64,000 nt of DNA from Variovorax sp. 770b2. Its GTDB lineage: Bacteria; Pseudomonadota; Gammaproteobacteria; Burkholderiales; Burkholderiaceae_C. The DNA lies in contig NZ_FOXJ01000001.1 of the NCBI RefSeq assembly GCF_900115685.1, positions 1,397,796-1,461,795 of the forward strand, written 5' to 3'. The translations under genes were made by a program, and so were the position numbers. Position 1 is the first letter of the stretch. Every line of letters begins with the position of its first letter. This document shows positions 47,007 through 55,347 of this stretch, in pieces. The notes below the pieces were generated by a model. The model had not been told where the DNA came from. It did no database searches and saw nothing but the letters and a program-made list of their open reading frames with translations.

Positions 47007-47643
47007 ACGCCTCGAACACGCCGGACAGGACGACCTGTTCGGCGGAACGCCCACGGCCGTCATCGAGGGCCTGCGCTACGAGCGCGAATTCCTGTCGAGG
47101 GACGAAGAGGCCGGGCTCTTGCGCATCGTGCAGGCCTTGCCGCTCAAGGAGATGCGCTACAAGGAATACACCGCGCGCCGCCGCGGCATCGGCTTCGGCG
47201 GCAGCTACGACTTCGACACGAACCGCCTCAAGCCCGGCGCGCCGCTGCCCGAGGCGCTGCATCCGCTGCGGGCGAGGGCGGCGGCATGGCTGGGCGTTGC
47301 GTCCGAAGAACTCACCCACGTGCTGATCGCCGAATACCAGCCCGGCACGCCGCTCGGCTGGCACCGCGACGTGCCCGATTTCCAGGAGATCGTGGGCGTC
47401 TCGCTGTGCAACGACGCGGTGATGCAGTTCCGGCCGTACCGGCCGGATGGCGCGTCGCGCTCCGACGCGGGCAACGTGCAGTTCCTGATCGAGCCGCGCT
47501 CGATCTATCTCCTGCGCGGTCCGGCGCGCTGGGCCTGGCAGCACGCCATTGCGCCGACCGAAGCCTTGCGTTATTCGATCACGCTGCGCACGCCGTCCCG
47601 CAGGCGCCCGGGACAGCACACGGGCGCATCGCTTGCACGGTGA
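46993..47643 (+). CDS. alkB: AlkB-family Fe(II)/2-oxoglutarate dioxygenase
   Basis: This 216-residue AlkB-like enzyme reverses N-alkyl lesions in DNA or RNA. The iron site is His and Asp in GWHRDVPDF plus His in WQHAIAPTE, and the 2-oxoglutarate/iron Arg motif is RYSITLR. The substrate loop includes RRRGIGFGGSYDF. The ATG lies 14 bases inside the helicase gene, giving coupling. Both genes are probably controlled by the upstream LexA box. Confidence 0.9.
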   Translation: MRAARRLEHAGQDDLFGGTPTAVIEGLRYEREFLSRDEEAGLLRIVQALPLKEMRYKEYTARRRGIGFGGSYDFDTNRLKPGAPLPEALHPLRARAAAWLGVASEELTHVLIAEYQPGTPLGWHRDVPDFQEIVGVSLCNDAVMQFRPYRPDGASRSDAGNVQFLIEPRSIYLLRGPARWAWQHAIAPTEALRYSITLRTPSRRRPGQHTGASLAR

Positions 47644-47700
47644 GTGCGGGCACGGCGAGCGCGAGCCATCGTGCTTTCTGCGCGCTGTAGAAAATTCCAA

Positions 47701-47727
47701 TTGACACCGCGAATACCTTCTTCTAAT
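47701..47727 (+). promoter_or_regulatory. sigma-70-like promoter of the ami-type operon
   Basis: A perfect -35 TTGACA (47701-47706) is followed by TCTAAT (47722-47727), one mismatch from the -10 consensus, at a short 15-base spacing. Transcription would begin about 47734, just before the structured leader. Confidence 0.5.
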
Positions 47728-47734
47728 CTCCGAC

Positions 47735-47858
47735 CCCACGACAGCACTCGCCATTGAGTGCGCGTCGGGCAGCAACATCGCTGCTTCACATACCGGCTAT
47801 GAAAGCCCTCGAACAACGCGCAAGCGGGGTCGAGGGCTTTTTGCTTTTTGGAGCTTGA
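47735..47858 (+). promoter_or_regulatory. structured leader, candidate ANTAR (AmiR) antitermination target
   Basis: Two adjacent hairpins are visible. The first has arms CGAC-GCACTC and GAGTGC-GTCG with a six-base loop (47739-47767). The second has arms GCAGC and GCTGC with a six-base loop (47769-47784). A third pairing, CATA (47789-47792) with TATG (47798-47801), abuts the left arm of the terminator. Paired stem-loops with hexaloops before a terminator are the known target form of ANTAR proteins. The loops do not show the A1/G4 pattern I remember for EutV targets, so the fit is partial. Confidence 0.55.
47802..47842 (+). terminator. intrinsic terminator in the leader of the amidase operon
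   Basis: An 11-bp perfect stem (AAAGCCCTCGA at 47802-47812 with its complement at 47830-47840) is followed by a T-run. It ends only 16 bases before the amidase ATG, which retains GGAG at 47850-47853. A terminator placed between promoter and first gene is a control element, not the end of the upstream alkB unit. Confidence 0.8.
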
Positions 47859-48746
47859 ATGACAGTGCAGGAAGAAGGCTTGGGTTTTCCCGACCTCGTC
47901 GTGGCGAGCGTGCAGATGGAGCCGCACGTGGGCCACACGGCGGCCAACGTCGCGAGGTCGGTGCAATTGATCGAGCAGGCCGCCGCGCAGGGCGCATCGA
48001 TCGTGGTGCTGCCCGAACTGGCCAACAGCGGCTACGTGTTCGCCAGCCGCGCCGAGGCCTTCGCGCTGGCCGAGCCGGTGCCGGGCGGGCCGAGCACGCA
48101 GGCCTGGGCCGATGCGGCCCGGCGCTGCAACGTGCACGTGGTCGCGGGCATCGCCGAGCGCGAGGACGACCGCCTCTACAACGCGGCCGCGGTGCTCGGT
48201 CCGCGCGGCTGGCTCGGCACCTACCGCAAGCTGCACCTCTGGGGCGACGAACACCTGTTCTTCGAGCCGGGGAACAAGGGGCTGCCGGTGTTCCACACCG
48301 AACTCGGCCGGCTGGGCGTGATGATCTGCTACGACGGCTGGTTCCCCGAGGCCTATCGCCTGCTCGCGATGCAGGGCGTCGACATCGTCTGCATGCCCAC
48401 CAATTGGGTGCCCATGCCCGAGCAGCCCGCGGACCGCCCGGCCATGGCCACCACGCTGGCCATGGCCAGCGCCCACAGCAACGGCATGAACATCGTCTGC
48501 GCCAACCGCACGGGCACCGAGCGCGGCCAGCCCTTCGTCGGGCAGAGCGTGATCGTGGGCGCGCAGGGCTGGCCGCTGGCGGGGCCCGCCTCGCACGATG
48601 GCGAGGAAATTCTCTATGCCCGCATCAACCTCAAGGCATCGCGCCAGGCGCGCCACCTGAACGCGTTCAACGACGTGCTGCGCGACCGCCGCGACGACAT
48701 CTACGACCCCATGCTGGGCACCGGCTGGCCGCTTCCGCGGCACTGA
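47859..48746 (+). CDS. nitrilase-superfamily amidase
   Basis: This 295-residue carbon-nitrogen hydrolase has the full catalytic set: Glu53 (LPELANSGY), Lys124 (YRKLHLW) and Cys157 (MICYDGWFPE). It should hydrolyse an amide, carbamoyl or nitrile C-N bond. It is shorter than the classic aliphatic amidase AmiE and more like the omega-amidase/carbamoylase branches. It heads the operon with an importer, AmiC and AmiR, so its substrate is probably the imported inducer. The exact compound is unknown. It has no signal peptide. Confidence 0.88.
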   Translation: MTVQEEGLGFPDLVVASVQMEPHVGHTAANVARSVQLIEQAAAQGASIVVLPELANSGYVFASRAEAFALAEPVPGGPSTQAWADAARRCNVHVVAGIAEREDDRLYNAAAVLGPRGWLGTYRKLHLWGDEHLFFEPGNKGLPVFHTELGRLGVMICYDGWFPEAYRLLAMQGVDIVCMPTNWVPMPEQPADRPAMATTLAMASAHSNGMNIVCANRTGTERGQPFVGQSVIVGAQGWPLAGPASHDGEEILYARINLKASRQARHLNAFNDVLRDRRDDIYDPMLGTGWPLPRH

Positions 48747-48810
48747 ATCTGTTTTTTTCCGCTGTCACTCCCCCAGACACTTTTCCATCGACCCCGAGAG
48801 GACCTTGAAC

Positions 48811-49971
48811 ATGAAGATCGCTTCCCTCCTGCGCTTCGGCGCCATGACGGCCGCCGCCTTGCTGGCCGCCCACGCCCAGGCCGCCGACCCTTTGCGCATC
48901 GGCGTGGCGGTGGGCCTGTCGGGCGCCAACAGCGTCGTGGCGCCGGCCGCGGTGCAGTCGTCGCAGCTGGCCGTGGACGAGATCAATGCCGCCGGCGGCA
49001 TCCTCGGGCGCCAGGTCGAGCTGGAGATCGTGGACGACGCCTCCGGCGCCGTCGGCGCGCAGAAGGCCTTCGACACGCTGGTGTTCCAGAAGAAGGTGGC
49101 GGCCATCATCGCCATGGAAAACAGCGCGGCGCGCAATGCGGCGCTGCCGGTGGTGAGCAAGGGCAAGGTGCCCTACATCTACACCTCGTTCTACGAGGGG
49201 CGCTCGTGCAACAACTGGATGTACGTGAACGGCTGGGTGCCCGAGCAGCAGGTCGCGCCGGTGGTCGACTACTTCCAGAAGAGCAAGGGCGCCAAGACCT
49301 TCTTCCTGGTCGGCAACGACTACGCCTTCGGCCGCGGCATGCTCGACTTCACCCGCAAGTACATCGAGCAGAAGGGCGGCAAGGTGGTGGGCGAGGAATA
49401 CCTGCCGATCGACGGCAGCGACTGGACCTCGGTGATCTCCAAGCTGCGCGCCGCCAAGCCCGATGCGCTCGTCAGCGCCACCGCGGGCGGCGCGCCCAAC
49501 GTCTCGCTGGCCAAGCAGCTCAAGGGCGCGGGCCTCGCGCTGCCCTACGGCAACCTGGCGATCGACGAGGGCACGGCAAAGACCATGGGCGACGTGGCCA
49601 GCGGCATGTACATGTCGGCTTCGTACCTCACGGGCATCGACATCCCCGAGAACAAAAAATTCCTCGATGCGATGAAGAAGAAGTTCGGCGCCGACCTGAA
49701 GACGCCCAACGAATTGTCGGAGCCGCAGTACGAGGCCTTCTTCCTCTACAAGGCCGCAGTCGAAAAGGCCGGCTCGACCGATGCGGCCAAGGTGGTCAAG
49801 GCGCTGGGCGAGGTGTCGTTCACCGGCCCGCGCGGTGCGGTGTCGATGAACAAGAGCCGCCACACGCCGCTGTCGATGCGCCTGGGCCAAGTGCAGGCGG
49901 ACGGATCGATCAGGATCCTGGAGACCTTCGCGAGCGTCGATCCCGGTGCCCAGTGCCCGAACCTGAAATAA
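48811..49971 (+). CDS. periplasmic substrate-binding protein, branched-chain/amide type
   Basis: This 386-residue type I periplasmic binding protein of the LivK/UrtA/AmiC class has a signal peptide ending near AQA-ADPLRIG. Motifs are VGLSGANSVV, AVDEINAAGGILGR and YIYTSFYEGRSCNNW, the last resembling amide-binding AmiC-type pockets. The ATG with GAGAGGA upstream was preferred to a TTG six bases earlier. It delivers substrate to the permeases encoded next. Confidence 0.9.
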   Translation: MKIASLLRFGAMTAAALLAAHAQAADPLRIGVAVGLSGANSVVAPAAVQSSQLAVDEINAAGGILGRQVELEIVDDASGAVGAQKAFDTLVFQKKVAAIIAMENSAARNAALPVVSKGKVPYIYTSFYEGRSCNNWMYVNGWVPEQQVAPVVDYFQKSKGAKTFFLVGNDYAFGRGMLDFTRKYIEQKGGKVVGEEYLPIDGSDWTSVISKLRAAKPDALVSATAGGAPNVSLAKQLKGAGLALPYGNLAIDEGTAKTMGDVASGMYMSASYLTGIDIPENKKFLDAMKKKFGADLKTPNELSEPQYEAFFLYKAAVEKAGSTDAAKVVKALGEVSFTGPRGAVSMNKSRHTPLSMRLGQVQADGSIRILETFASVDPGAQCPNLK

Positions 49972-50005
49972 CGTCGCAGACACAGAGACACACAAAGGCC
50001 GCTAC

Positions 50006-50839
50006 ATGGTGCTGTTGCTGGATTTGCTCACGACCGCCGCGATGCTCTTCATCGTCACCGCCGGGCTGATGATGATCTTCGGGGTCATGAAGATCGTCAA
50101 TTTCGCCCACGGCGCGCTGCTCACGCTGGGCGGCTATGCGAGCTACGTGGTGACCCAGTTGAAGCTGGATCCATGGCTGAGCTGGCCTCTGGCGCTGGCG
50201 GTCGGCGTGGTGGCGGGCATGGCGGTGGAGTGGCTGATCGTGAAGCCGCTCTACAAGCGTCCGCTCGACGCCATCCTGGCGACCTGGGGGCTGGGCATCG
50301 TCATCGGGCAACTCGTCGTGATGGCGTTCGGGCGCGAGGTGCAGTTCGTCGACGCCCCGCTCGCGGGCACCTGGTCGATCGGCGGCGTGGACTATTCGGC
50401 CTATCGCCTGCTGCTGGTGCCGGTGGCCGTCGCGCTGTGCCTGCTGCTCACCGCGCTGCTGAACGGCACGCGCTTCGGCATCCGGACGCGCGCGGTGATC
50501 ATGAACGAGGCGCTGGCCAGCGGCCTGGGCATCCATGCGGGGCGCGTGCGCTTCATCACCTTCAGCCTGGGTGCGGGATTGGGCACGCTGGCGGGCACGA
50601 TGATCACGCCGCTGTCCAGCGTCGATCCGAACATGGGGCTGCCCTGGCTGGTGAGCGCCTTCATGCTGGTCATGGTGTCGGGCCATTCGATGGCCAGCCT
50701 GCTGCTGACCTGCGTGGTGTTCGGGGCCTGCCAGGTGCTGGTGAGCACGTATGCCAACCCGGTGCTCGGCGGGCTGACCATCGCGGTGCTCGCGGCGGTC
50801 ACGCTGCGCATCCGTCCGAAGGGGTTTGCCCGTGGCTGA
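50006..50839 (+). CDS. LivH-type ABC permease
   Basis: This 277-residue inner-membrane permease of the branched-chain amino acid/urea class has about eight helices. Family motifs are MMIFGVMKIVNFAHGALLTL, split at helix ends, and the coupling-loop region MNEALASGLGIHAGRV. It pairs with the LivM domain of the next gene to form the channel. It lies 34 bases after the binding-protein gene. Confidence 0.9.
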   Translation: MVLLLDLLTTAAMLFIVTAGLMMIFGVMKIVNFAHGALLTLGGYASYVVTQLKLDPWLSWPLALAVGVVAGMAVEWLIVKPLYKRPLDAILATWGLGIVIGQLVVMAFGREVQFVDAPLAGTWSIGGVDYSAYRLLLVPVAVALCLLLTALLNGTRFGIRTRAVIMNEALASGLGIHAGRVRFITFSLGAGLGTLAGTMITPLSSVDPNMGLPWLVSAFMLVMVSGHSMASLLLTCVVFGACQVLVSTYANPVLGGLTIAVLAAVTLRIRPKGFARG

Positions 50840-52643
50840 GCGCATGGCAATGGCTGCCGCGGCGCCTTCTTCGCTGCGCGCCACGCTGCATTCGGGGCGC
50901 GGGCTCTCGGTGCTGGGCGGCATCGGCCTGGCGCTCATCGTGGCCGGCCCCTGGGTGTTCGACACCTACCTGCTCAACATCCTGGTGAAGGCCTTCTTCT
51001 TCGCCATCGCCGCGATCACGGTCGATGTGCTGTGGGGCTACACCGGCTACCTGAGCTTCGGCCAGTCGGCCTTCTTCGGCATCGGCGCGTATGCGGCGGG
51101 GCTGGTGTTCACGCACAGCGGTTTCAGCGTCTCGACGGCGCTGCTGGCGCTGGGCGCCGCCATCGCCGTCAGCGCGGCGGTCGGGGCGCTGGTGGGCTGG
51201 CTGTCGTTCTACCGGGGCGCCTCGCCGTTCTTCGCGACGGTCATCTCGCTGGTGCTGCCGATCGTGCTGACGCAACTGCTGCTGTCGGGTGGCCAGTGGA
51301 CGGGCTCCAGCTCGGGCCTGACCGGCTACGAGAGCTTCGACCTCTCGATCGAGGCCTGGTACTGGGTGGCCGGCGGCATGCTCGTGCTGTTCGGCCTCCT
51401 GGGCTGGCTGCTGGTGCGCAGCGATGCCGGGCGCGTGCTGGCCGCCATTCGCGACAACGAATCGCGCTGCACCTACCTGGGCATTCCGACCGCAGCGGTC
51501 AAGATCGCGCTGCTCACCGTCATGGCGATGGTCGCGGGCGTCGCGGGCTTCGGCTACGGCGCGTTCAGCGGCGTGGTGGCGCCCGAGCTCACCGGCTTCG
51601 CGCTGGGCACCGAGCTGATCATCTGGGTCGCGCTGGGCGGGCGGGGCACGCTCTGGGGACCGCTGATCGGCGCGGTGCTGATCAACGTGGCCACCGCCTA
51701 CCTGAGCGGCAGCATGCCGTTCGCCTGGCAGCTGATCGTCGGGGTGGCCTTCGTGGGGGTCATCGTGCTGCTGCCCCAGGGGCTGGTGCCGCTCCTGCTC
51801 AAGCCCTTCGGGCTGGGCCGCATCGCCGCGCGCCTTCCGGTGCTCGAAGTGCGCGAGGCCAGGAGCGCGGCCGCACAGGCAACCGTGCCGGCCCTGTCCA
51901 TGCAGCAGGTGGCCAAGCACTACGGTGCGCTCAAGGTGCTGCAGGGCATCGACCTGGAAGCGCGCGCCGGCGAACTGGTCGGGCTGATCGGGCCGAACGG
52001 CGCGGGCAAGACCACATTGATGCGCTGCATGAGCGATGGGGCCGAGCGCAGCGCCGGCACCGTGCGGCTGTGCGGCCACGACGTCCGCGACCTGCCGCCC
52101 GAGGCCTGCGTGCGTTTCGGCCTCGGGCGCAAGTTCCAGAACGCCAACATCTTCGAGTCGCTGACGGTGGCGCAGTGCCTTCGCATCGCGGGCACCCTGC
52201 TGGAGAAGCCCTCGCTGGTGCGCCAGGATGCCGCGCTGCGCCTGCCGGCCTATGCGCTGGACGTGGTGCGCGCCACCGGGCTGGACGCCAAGCTGGCCAC
52301 CGTCGCGCGCGATCTCTCGCACGGCGAGCAGCAGGCGCTCGAACTCGCGATGGTGCTGGCGCTGGCGCCGCGCATCGTGCTGCTCGACGAGCCGACCGCG
52401 GGCCTGACCCAGGCCGAGCGCGCGCAGATCGGCGACGTGCTCTCGTCGCTCGCACACCGGCATGGCCTGTGCTGCCTGCTGGTGGAACACGATCTCGATT
52501 TCGTCGAACAGATCGCCACGCGCATCGTGGTGCTGCACCAGGGAACCATCGTGATGCAGGGCAGCTTCGAGGAGGTGGTGAATTCGCCGCTTGTGAAGAC
52601 CATCTACGCCGGCAGTGCGCATGCACCGCAGGAGGCCGCATGA
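50832..52643 (+). CDS. LivM permease fused to LivG ATPase
   Basis: This 603-residue single polypeptide joins a LivM-like permease (about 25-330: DVLWGYTGYLSFGQSAFFGI, split, and IRDNESRCTYLGI) to a LivG-like ATPase (about 355-590). The ATPase part has Walker A GPNGAGKTT, signature LSHGEQQALE, Walker B IVLLDEPTAGL and switch His EHDLDFVE. The GTG start was chosen because AAGGGG lies 7 bases upstream (50819-50824); it overlaps livH by 8 bases. The fusion fixes permease-ATPase stoichiometry. Confidence 0.9.
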   Translation: MAERMAMAAAAPSSLRATLHSGRGLSVLGGIGLALIVAGPWVFDTYLLNILVKAFFFAIAAITVDVLWGYTGYLSFGQSAFFGIGAYAAGLVFTHSGFSVSTALLALGAAIAVSAAVGALVGWLSFYRGASPFFATVISLVLPIVLTQLLLSGGQWTGSSSGLTGYESFDLSIEAWYWVAGGMLVLFGLLGWLLVRSDAGRVLAAIRDNESRCTYLGIPTAAVKIALLTVMAMVAGVAGFGYGAFSGVVAPELTGFALGTELIIWVALGGRGTLWGPLIGAVLINVATAYLSGSMPFAWQLIVGVAFVGVIVLLPQGLVPLLLKPFGLGRIAARLPVLEVREARSAAAQATVPALSMQQVAKHYGALKVLQGIDLEARAGELVGLIGPNGAGKTTLMRCMSDGAERSAGTVRLCGHDVRDLPPEACVRFGLGRKFQNANIFESLTVAQCLRIAGTLLEKPSLVRQDAALRLPAYALDVVRATGLDAKLATVARDLSHGEQQALELAMVLALAPRIVLLDEPTAGLTQAERAQIGDVLSSLAHRHGLCCLLVEHDLDFVEQIATRIVVLHQGTIVMQGSFEEVVNSPLVKTIYAGSAHAPQEAA

Positions 52644-53359
52644 GCGAAGAAAAAAGCCGGCAGGCACTGCGGCTGGAGCGCCTGAGCAGCGGCTACGGGG
52701 CCTCCGTGGTGCTGCGCGGTTTGTCGCTGGACGTCGCGGCCGGCGAGGCCGTGGCGCTCCTGGGCAAGAACGGCATGGGCAAGAGCACGCTGCTCAAGAC
52801 CGTGATGGGCTACCTGCCCAAGAAGGGCGGCCACGTCCACCTGAACGGACACGACATCACGCGGCAGCCGCCGCACCGCATCGCGCGCCAGGGCATCGCC
52901 TATGCGGCGCAGGAGCAGGCGCTGTTCGCCGACCTGAGCATCCGCGACAACCTGCGGCTCGGCCTGGCGAAAGAGTCGGTGTTCGACGAGCGCTTTGCGG
53001 ACATCGAGCCGCTGTTCCCGGTCTTCAAGGCCCGGCTGAAGCAGGACGCCGGCACGCTGTCGGGCGGCGAGCAGAAAATGCTGCTGCTCGCCCGCGCCCT
53101 GATGATGCGGCCCGCGATGATCCTGCTGGACGAGATCACCGAAGGGCTGCAGCCCTCGGTCATCGACCGGCTGGCCCGCGCGCTGCTGGACGAACGCGCC
53201 CGGCGCGGCACCGCGATGCTGGTCGTGGAGCAGAACGTGCCGTTCGCGCTCCAGGTGGCAGACCGCTACGTGGTGCTCAAGCAGGGCGAGCTGGTCGACG
53301 AGGGCAACGCCAAGGCCGCGGGTGCCGCGGCATCCGTTTTCGACCACCTGAGGGTTTGA
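52640..53359 (+). CDS. LivF-type ABC ATPase
   Basis: This 239-residue ATPase has Walker A GKNGMGKST, signature LSGGEQKMLL, Walker B MILLDEITEGLQPS and a Gln in place of the usual switch His (VVEQNVPFAL), which is normal for the LivF family. ATGA overlap with the previous gene. It completes a LivKHMGF-type importer of amide-like substrate. Confidence 0.91.
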   Translation: MSEEKSRQALRLERLSSGYGASVVLRGLSLDVAAGEAVALLGKNGMGKSTLLKTVMGYLPKKGGHVHLNGHDITRQPPHRIARQGIAYAAQEQALFADLSIRDNLRLGLAKESVFDERFADIEPLFPVFKARLKQDAGTLSGGEQKMLLLARALMMRPAMILLDEITEGLQPSVIDRLARALLDERARRGTAMLVVEQNVPFALQVADRYVVLKQGELVDEGNAKAAGAAASVFDHLRV

Positions 53360-53401
53360 CTTTGAACCCGGGGTGCCGAAGATGGACAGAGAGAGGGGTA
53401 C

Positions 53402-53428
53402 GAAGGCACGGATTCTGCTGGTGCCTTC
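53402..53428 (+). other. inverted repeat between importer and amiC
   Basis: GAAGGCAC and GTGCCTTC form an 8-bp perfect stem with an 11-base loop in the 92-base gap before amiC. There is no T-run. It could shape mRNA stability or lower expression of the regulators relative to the importer. Confidence 0.35.
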
Positions 53429-53451
53429 CTGAATGACGATGGAGAAAGCCG

Positions 53452-54600
53452 ATGACCACTGACAAACCCGCCCCGGCCGAAGACGGCTGGCGCATCGGCG
53501 TGCTGCACTCGCGCTCGGGCGCGACCGGCGTGACCGAGTCGGAGCATTTTTTCGGGACCGTGCTGGCCATCGAGGAAATCAACGGCCTCGGCGGCGTGCT
53601 CGACCGCCCGCTGCTGCCGGTGGCCTACGACCCCAAGGGCGATGCCGACGAATACCGGCGGCTCGCGACCCGGCTCCTGCTGGAGGACGAGGTCAACGTG
53701 ATCTTCGGCTGCTCGCGCTCGTCCAGCCGCAAGGCCGTGCTGCCGGTGATCGAGCGCAACAACGCGCTCCTTTGGTATTGCTCCTTCTACGAAGGCTTCG
53801 AATACTCGTCCAACGTCATCTACACCGGCGCGGTGCCCAACCAGAACAGCGCGCAACTGGCGGCCTACCTGCTGAAGAACCGGGGCCGGCGCTTCTTTCT
53901 CATCGGCGCCGACTACATCTTTCCGCGCGAGTCGAACCGCGTGATGCGCGAGATGGTCGAGCAGCACGGCGGCGAGATCCTGGACGAGGTCTACGTGCCG
54001 CTGGAGGCCTCCGAGACGCAGCTGCAGGACGTCATGCGCGACATCGCCGACGCGCAGCCCGACGTCATCTTCTGCACCATCGTCGGCCAGTCGGCCCGGC
54101 GCCTGTACCAGATCTACCGCGAGCACGGGCTCGATCCGCAGCGCATGCCCATCGCCAGCCTGTCGATGGTGGAGGAAGAGGTCCGCATGACCGGCGCCCA
54201 GGCCTGCGCGGGCCACATCACCTCGGCCACCTATTTCAGCTCGCTGAAGAACGAGCACAACGACCGCTTCAGCGCGCTCTGGCGCAAGCGTTACGGCGAC
54301 CGGCCCACCAGCATGTGGTCCGCGGCGGCCTACAGCCAGGTCCACCTGTTCGCGCGGGCGCTGGAGCGCAGCGGCAGCCTGGACACGCGCAAGCTCGTCA
54401 ACGCGGTGCGCACGGTGCGCTTCGAGTCGCCCGAGGGGCCGCTGTCCATCGATGCCGAGAACAACCACACCTTCCTCACCCCCCGCATCGGCGTGTGCCG
54501 CAGCGACGGGCAGTTCGACCTGCTGTGGGAGGGGGCGGGCCCGGTCAAGCCCGACCCGTACCTGTCGACCTTCGGTTTTTCCGAGTTCTGGCTGAGCTGA
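53452..54600 (+). CDS. amiC: AmiC-like cytoplasmic amide sensor
   Basis: This 382-residue protein has the same fold as the importer's binding protein but no signal peptide. It matches my memory of Pseudomonas AmiC throughout: RKAVLPVIER, YEGFEYSSNVIY, PNQNSAQLAAYLL, GADYIFPRESN, YFSSL and the end KPDPYLS. AmiC holds AmiR inactive and releases it when an amide binds. GGAGAA precedes the ATG. The ligand is probably the same compound that is imported and hydrolysed. Confidence 0.92.
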   Translation: MTTDKPAPAEDGWRIGVLHSRSGATGVTESEHFFGTVLAIEEINGLGGVLDRPLLPVAYDPKGDADEYRRLATRLLLEDEVNVIFGCSRSSSRKAVLPVIERNNALLWYCSFYEGFEYSSNVIYTGAVPNQNSAQLAAYLLKNRGRRFFLIGADYIFPRESNRVMREMVEQHGGEILDEVYVPLEASETQLQDVMRDIADAQPDVIFCTIVGQSARRLYQIYREHGLDPQRMPIASLSMVEEEVRMTGAQACAGHITSATYFSSLKNEHNDRFSALWRKRYGDRPTSMWSAAAYSQVHLFARALERSGSLDTRKLVNAVRTVRFESPEGPLSIDAENNHTFLTPRIGVCRSDGQFDLLWEGAGPVKPDPYLSTFGFSEFWLS

Positions 54601-54660
54601 CGCCATGAGCCATCGGGCCGCTCCACGTCGAACACCGCAACCGAAGGCGGAGGTTGCCCG

Positions 54661-55290
54661 ATGAGCAGCCTGCGTCGCCTCTACGATGACCTGCGCAGCA
54701 TCTGCGTCGCGGTGGTGTATCCGCCCGGCGAAGACCGCGACATCCTTCTCGACCAGCTCAAGCGAATCGGCTGCCGGCTCAAGATCATCTGGCCCTTTCC
54801 CCCTGCGCCGCCCACCGGGTGCGACGTGATCTTCTTCCAGGTCTCGCAAGAGCTGCAGGACAGCACCAGCTGGTGCGCCAGCGCGGTGGAGGCGACGCTG
54901 ATCGCACTGTCCGACTACGAGAGCCCGACCACGCTGAAGCTGCTGCTGGACACCAGCGCGCACGGCGTGCTGACCCGGCCATTCCGTTCGTCGGGCGTGC
55001 TGAGCACGCTGGTGCTCGCGCGTTCGTCGCGCGGCTACCAGGAACGGCTGCAGAGCAAAGTCAGCAAGCTCGAAGAGACGATCAAGTCGCGCCGGCAGAT
55101 CGAGAAGGCCGTTCGCATGCTGGCCGAGACGCAGGCACTGACCGAGGCCAAGGCCTACGAACACATGCGCACGCGCGCCACCACGCTGCGGGTCACGGTG
55201 GCGGAAGTGGCGTTGATGGTGGTGGAGGCGCACGAGGCGATGGAGAAGCTGGGTCTCGGGCGCTTGCGCGAGGGCGGCGGCGGGAGTTGA
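54661..55290 (+). CDS. amiR: AmiR-like ANTAR-domain antiterminator
   Basis: This 209-residue protein has an AmiR-type pseudo-receiver (about 1-125, lacking the usual phosphoacceptor pocket) and a coiled coil (LQSKVSKLEETIKSRRQIEKA, split). The ANTAR RNA-binding domain spans about 140-195 (EAKAYEHMRTRATTLRVTVAE). When free of AmiC it should bind leader RNA and prevent termination. GGAGG lies upstream of the ATG. It closes the operon; the leader at 47735-47858 is its obvious candidate target. Confidence 0.92.
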   Translation: MSSLRRLYDDLRSICVAVVYPPGEDRDILLDQLKRIGCRLKIIWPFPPAPPTGCDVIFFQVSQELQDSTSWCASAVEATLIALSDYESPTTLKLLLDTSAHGVLTRPFRSSGVLSTLVLARSSRGYQERLQSKVSKLEETIKSRRQIEKAVRMLAETQALTEAKAYEHMRTRATTLRVTVAEVALMVVEAHEAMEKLGLGRLREGGGGS

Positions 55291-55347
55291 GCGGTGCCCA
55301 CGCGCCGGTAGACCATCGCGCGCCGTCGGCAGCCGAGGCTGTCGTCG

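Noticed and set aside
47802..47842. Terminator of the alkB transcript only
   Set aside because: A promoter (47701-47727) lies between alkB and the hairpin, and the amidase start follows 16 bases later, so it is a leader control element.
47735..47858. Guanidine or other metabolite riboswitch before the amidase
   Set aside because: None of the conserved guanidine-I, -II or -III motifs that I remember are present. An ANTAR target explains the hairpins and the AmiR gene better.
53402..53428. Intrinsic terminator before amiC
   Set aside because: The stem is perfect but is followed by CCTGAATG and not a T-run.
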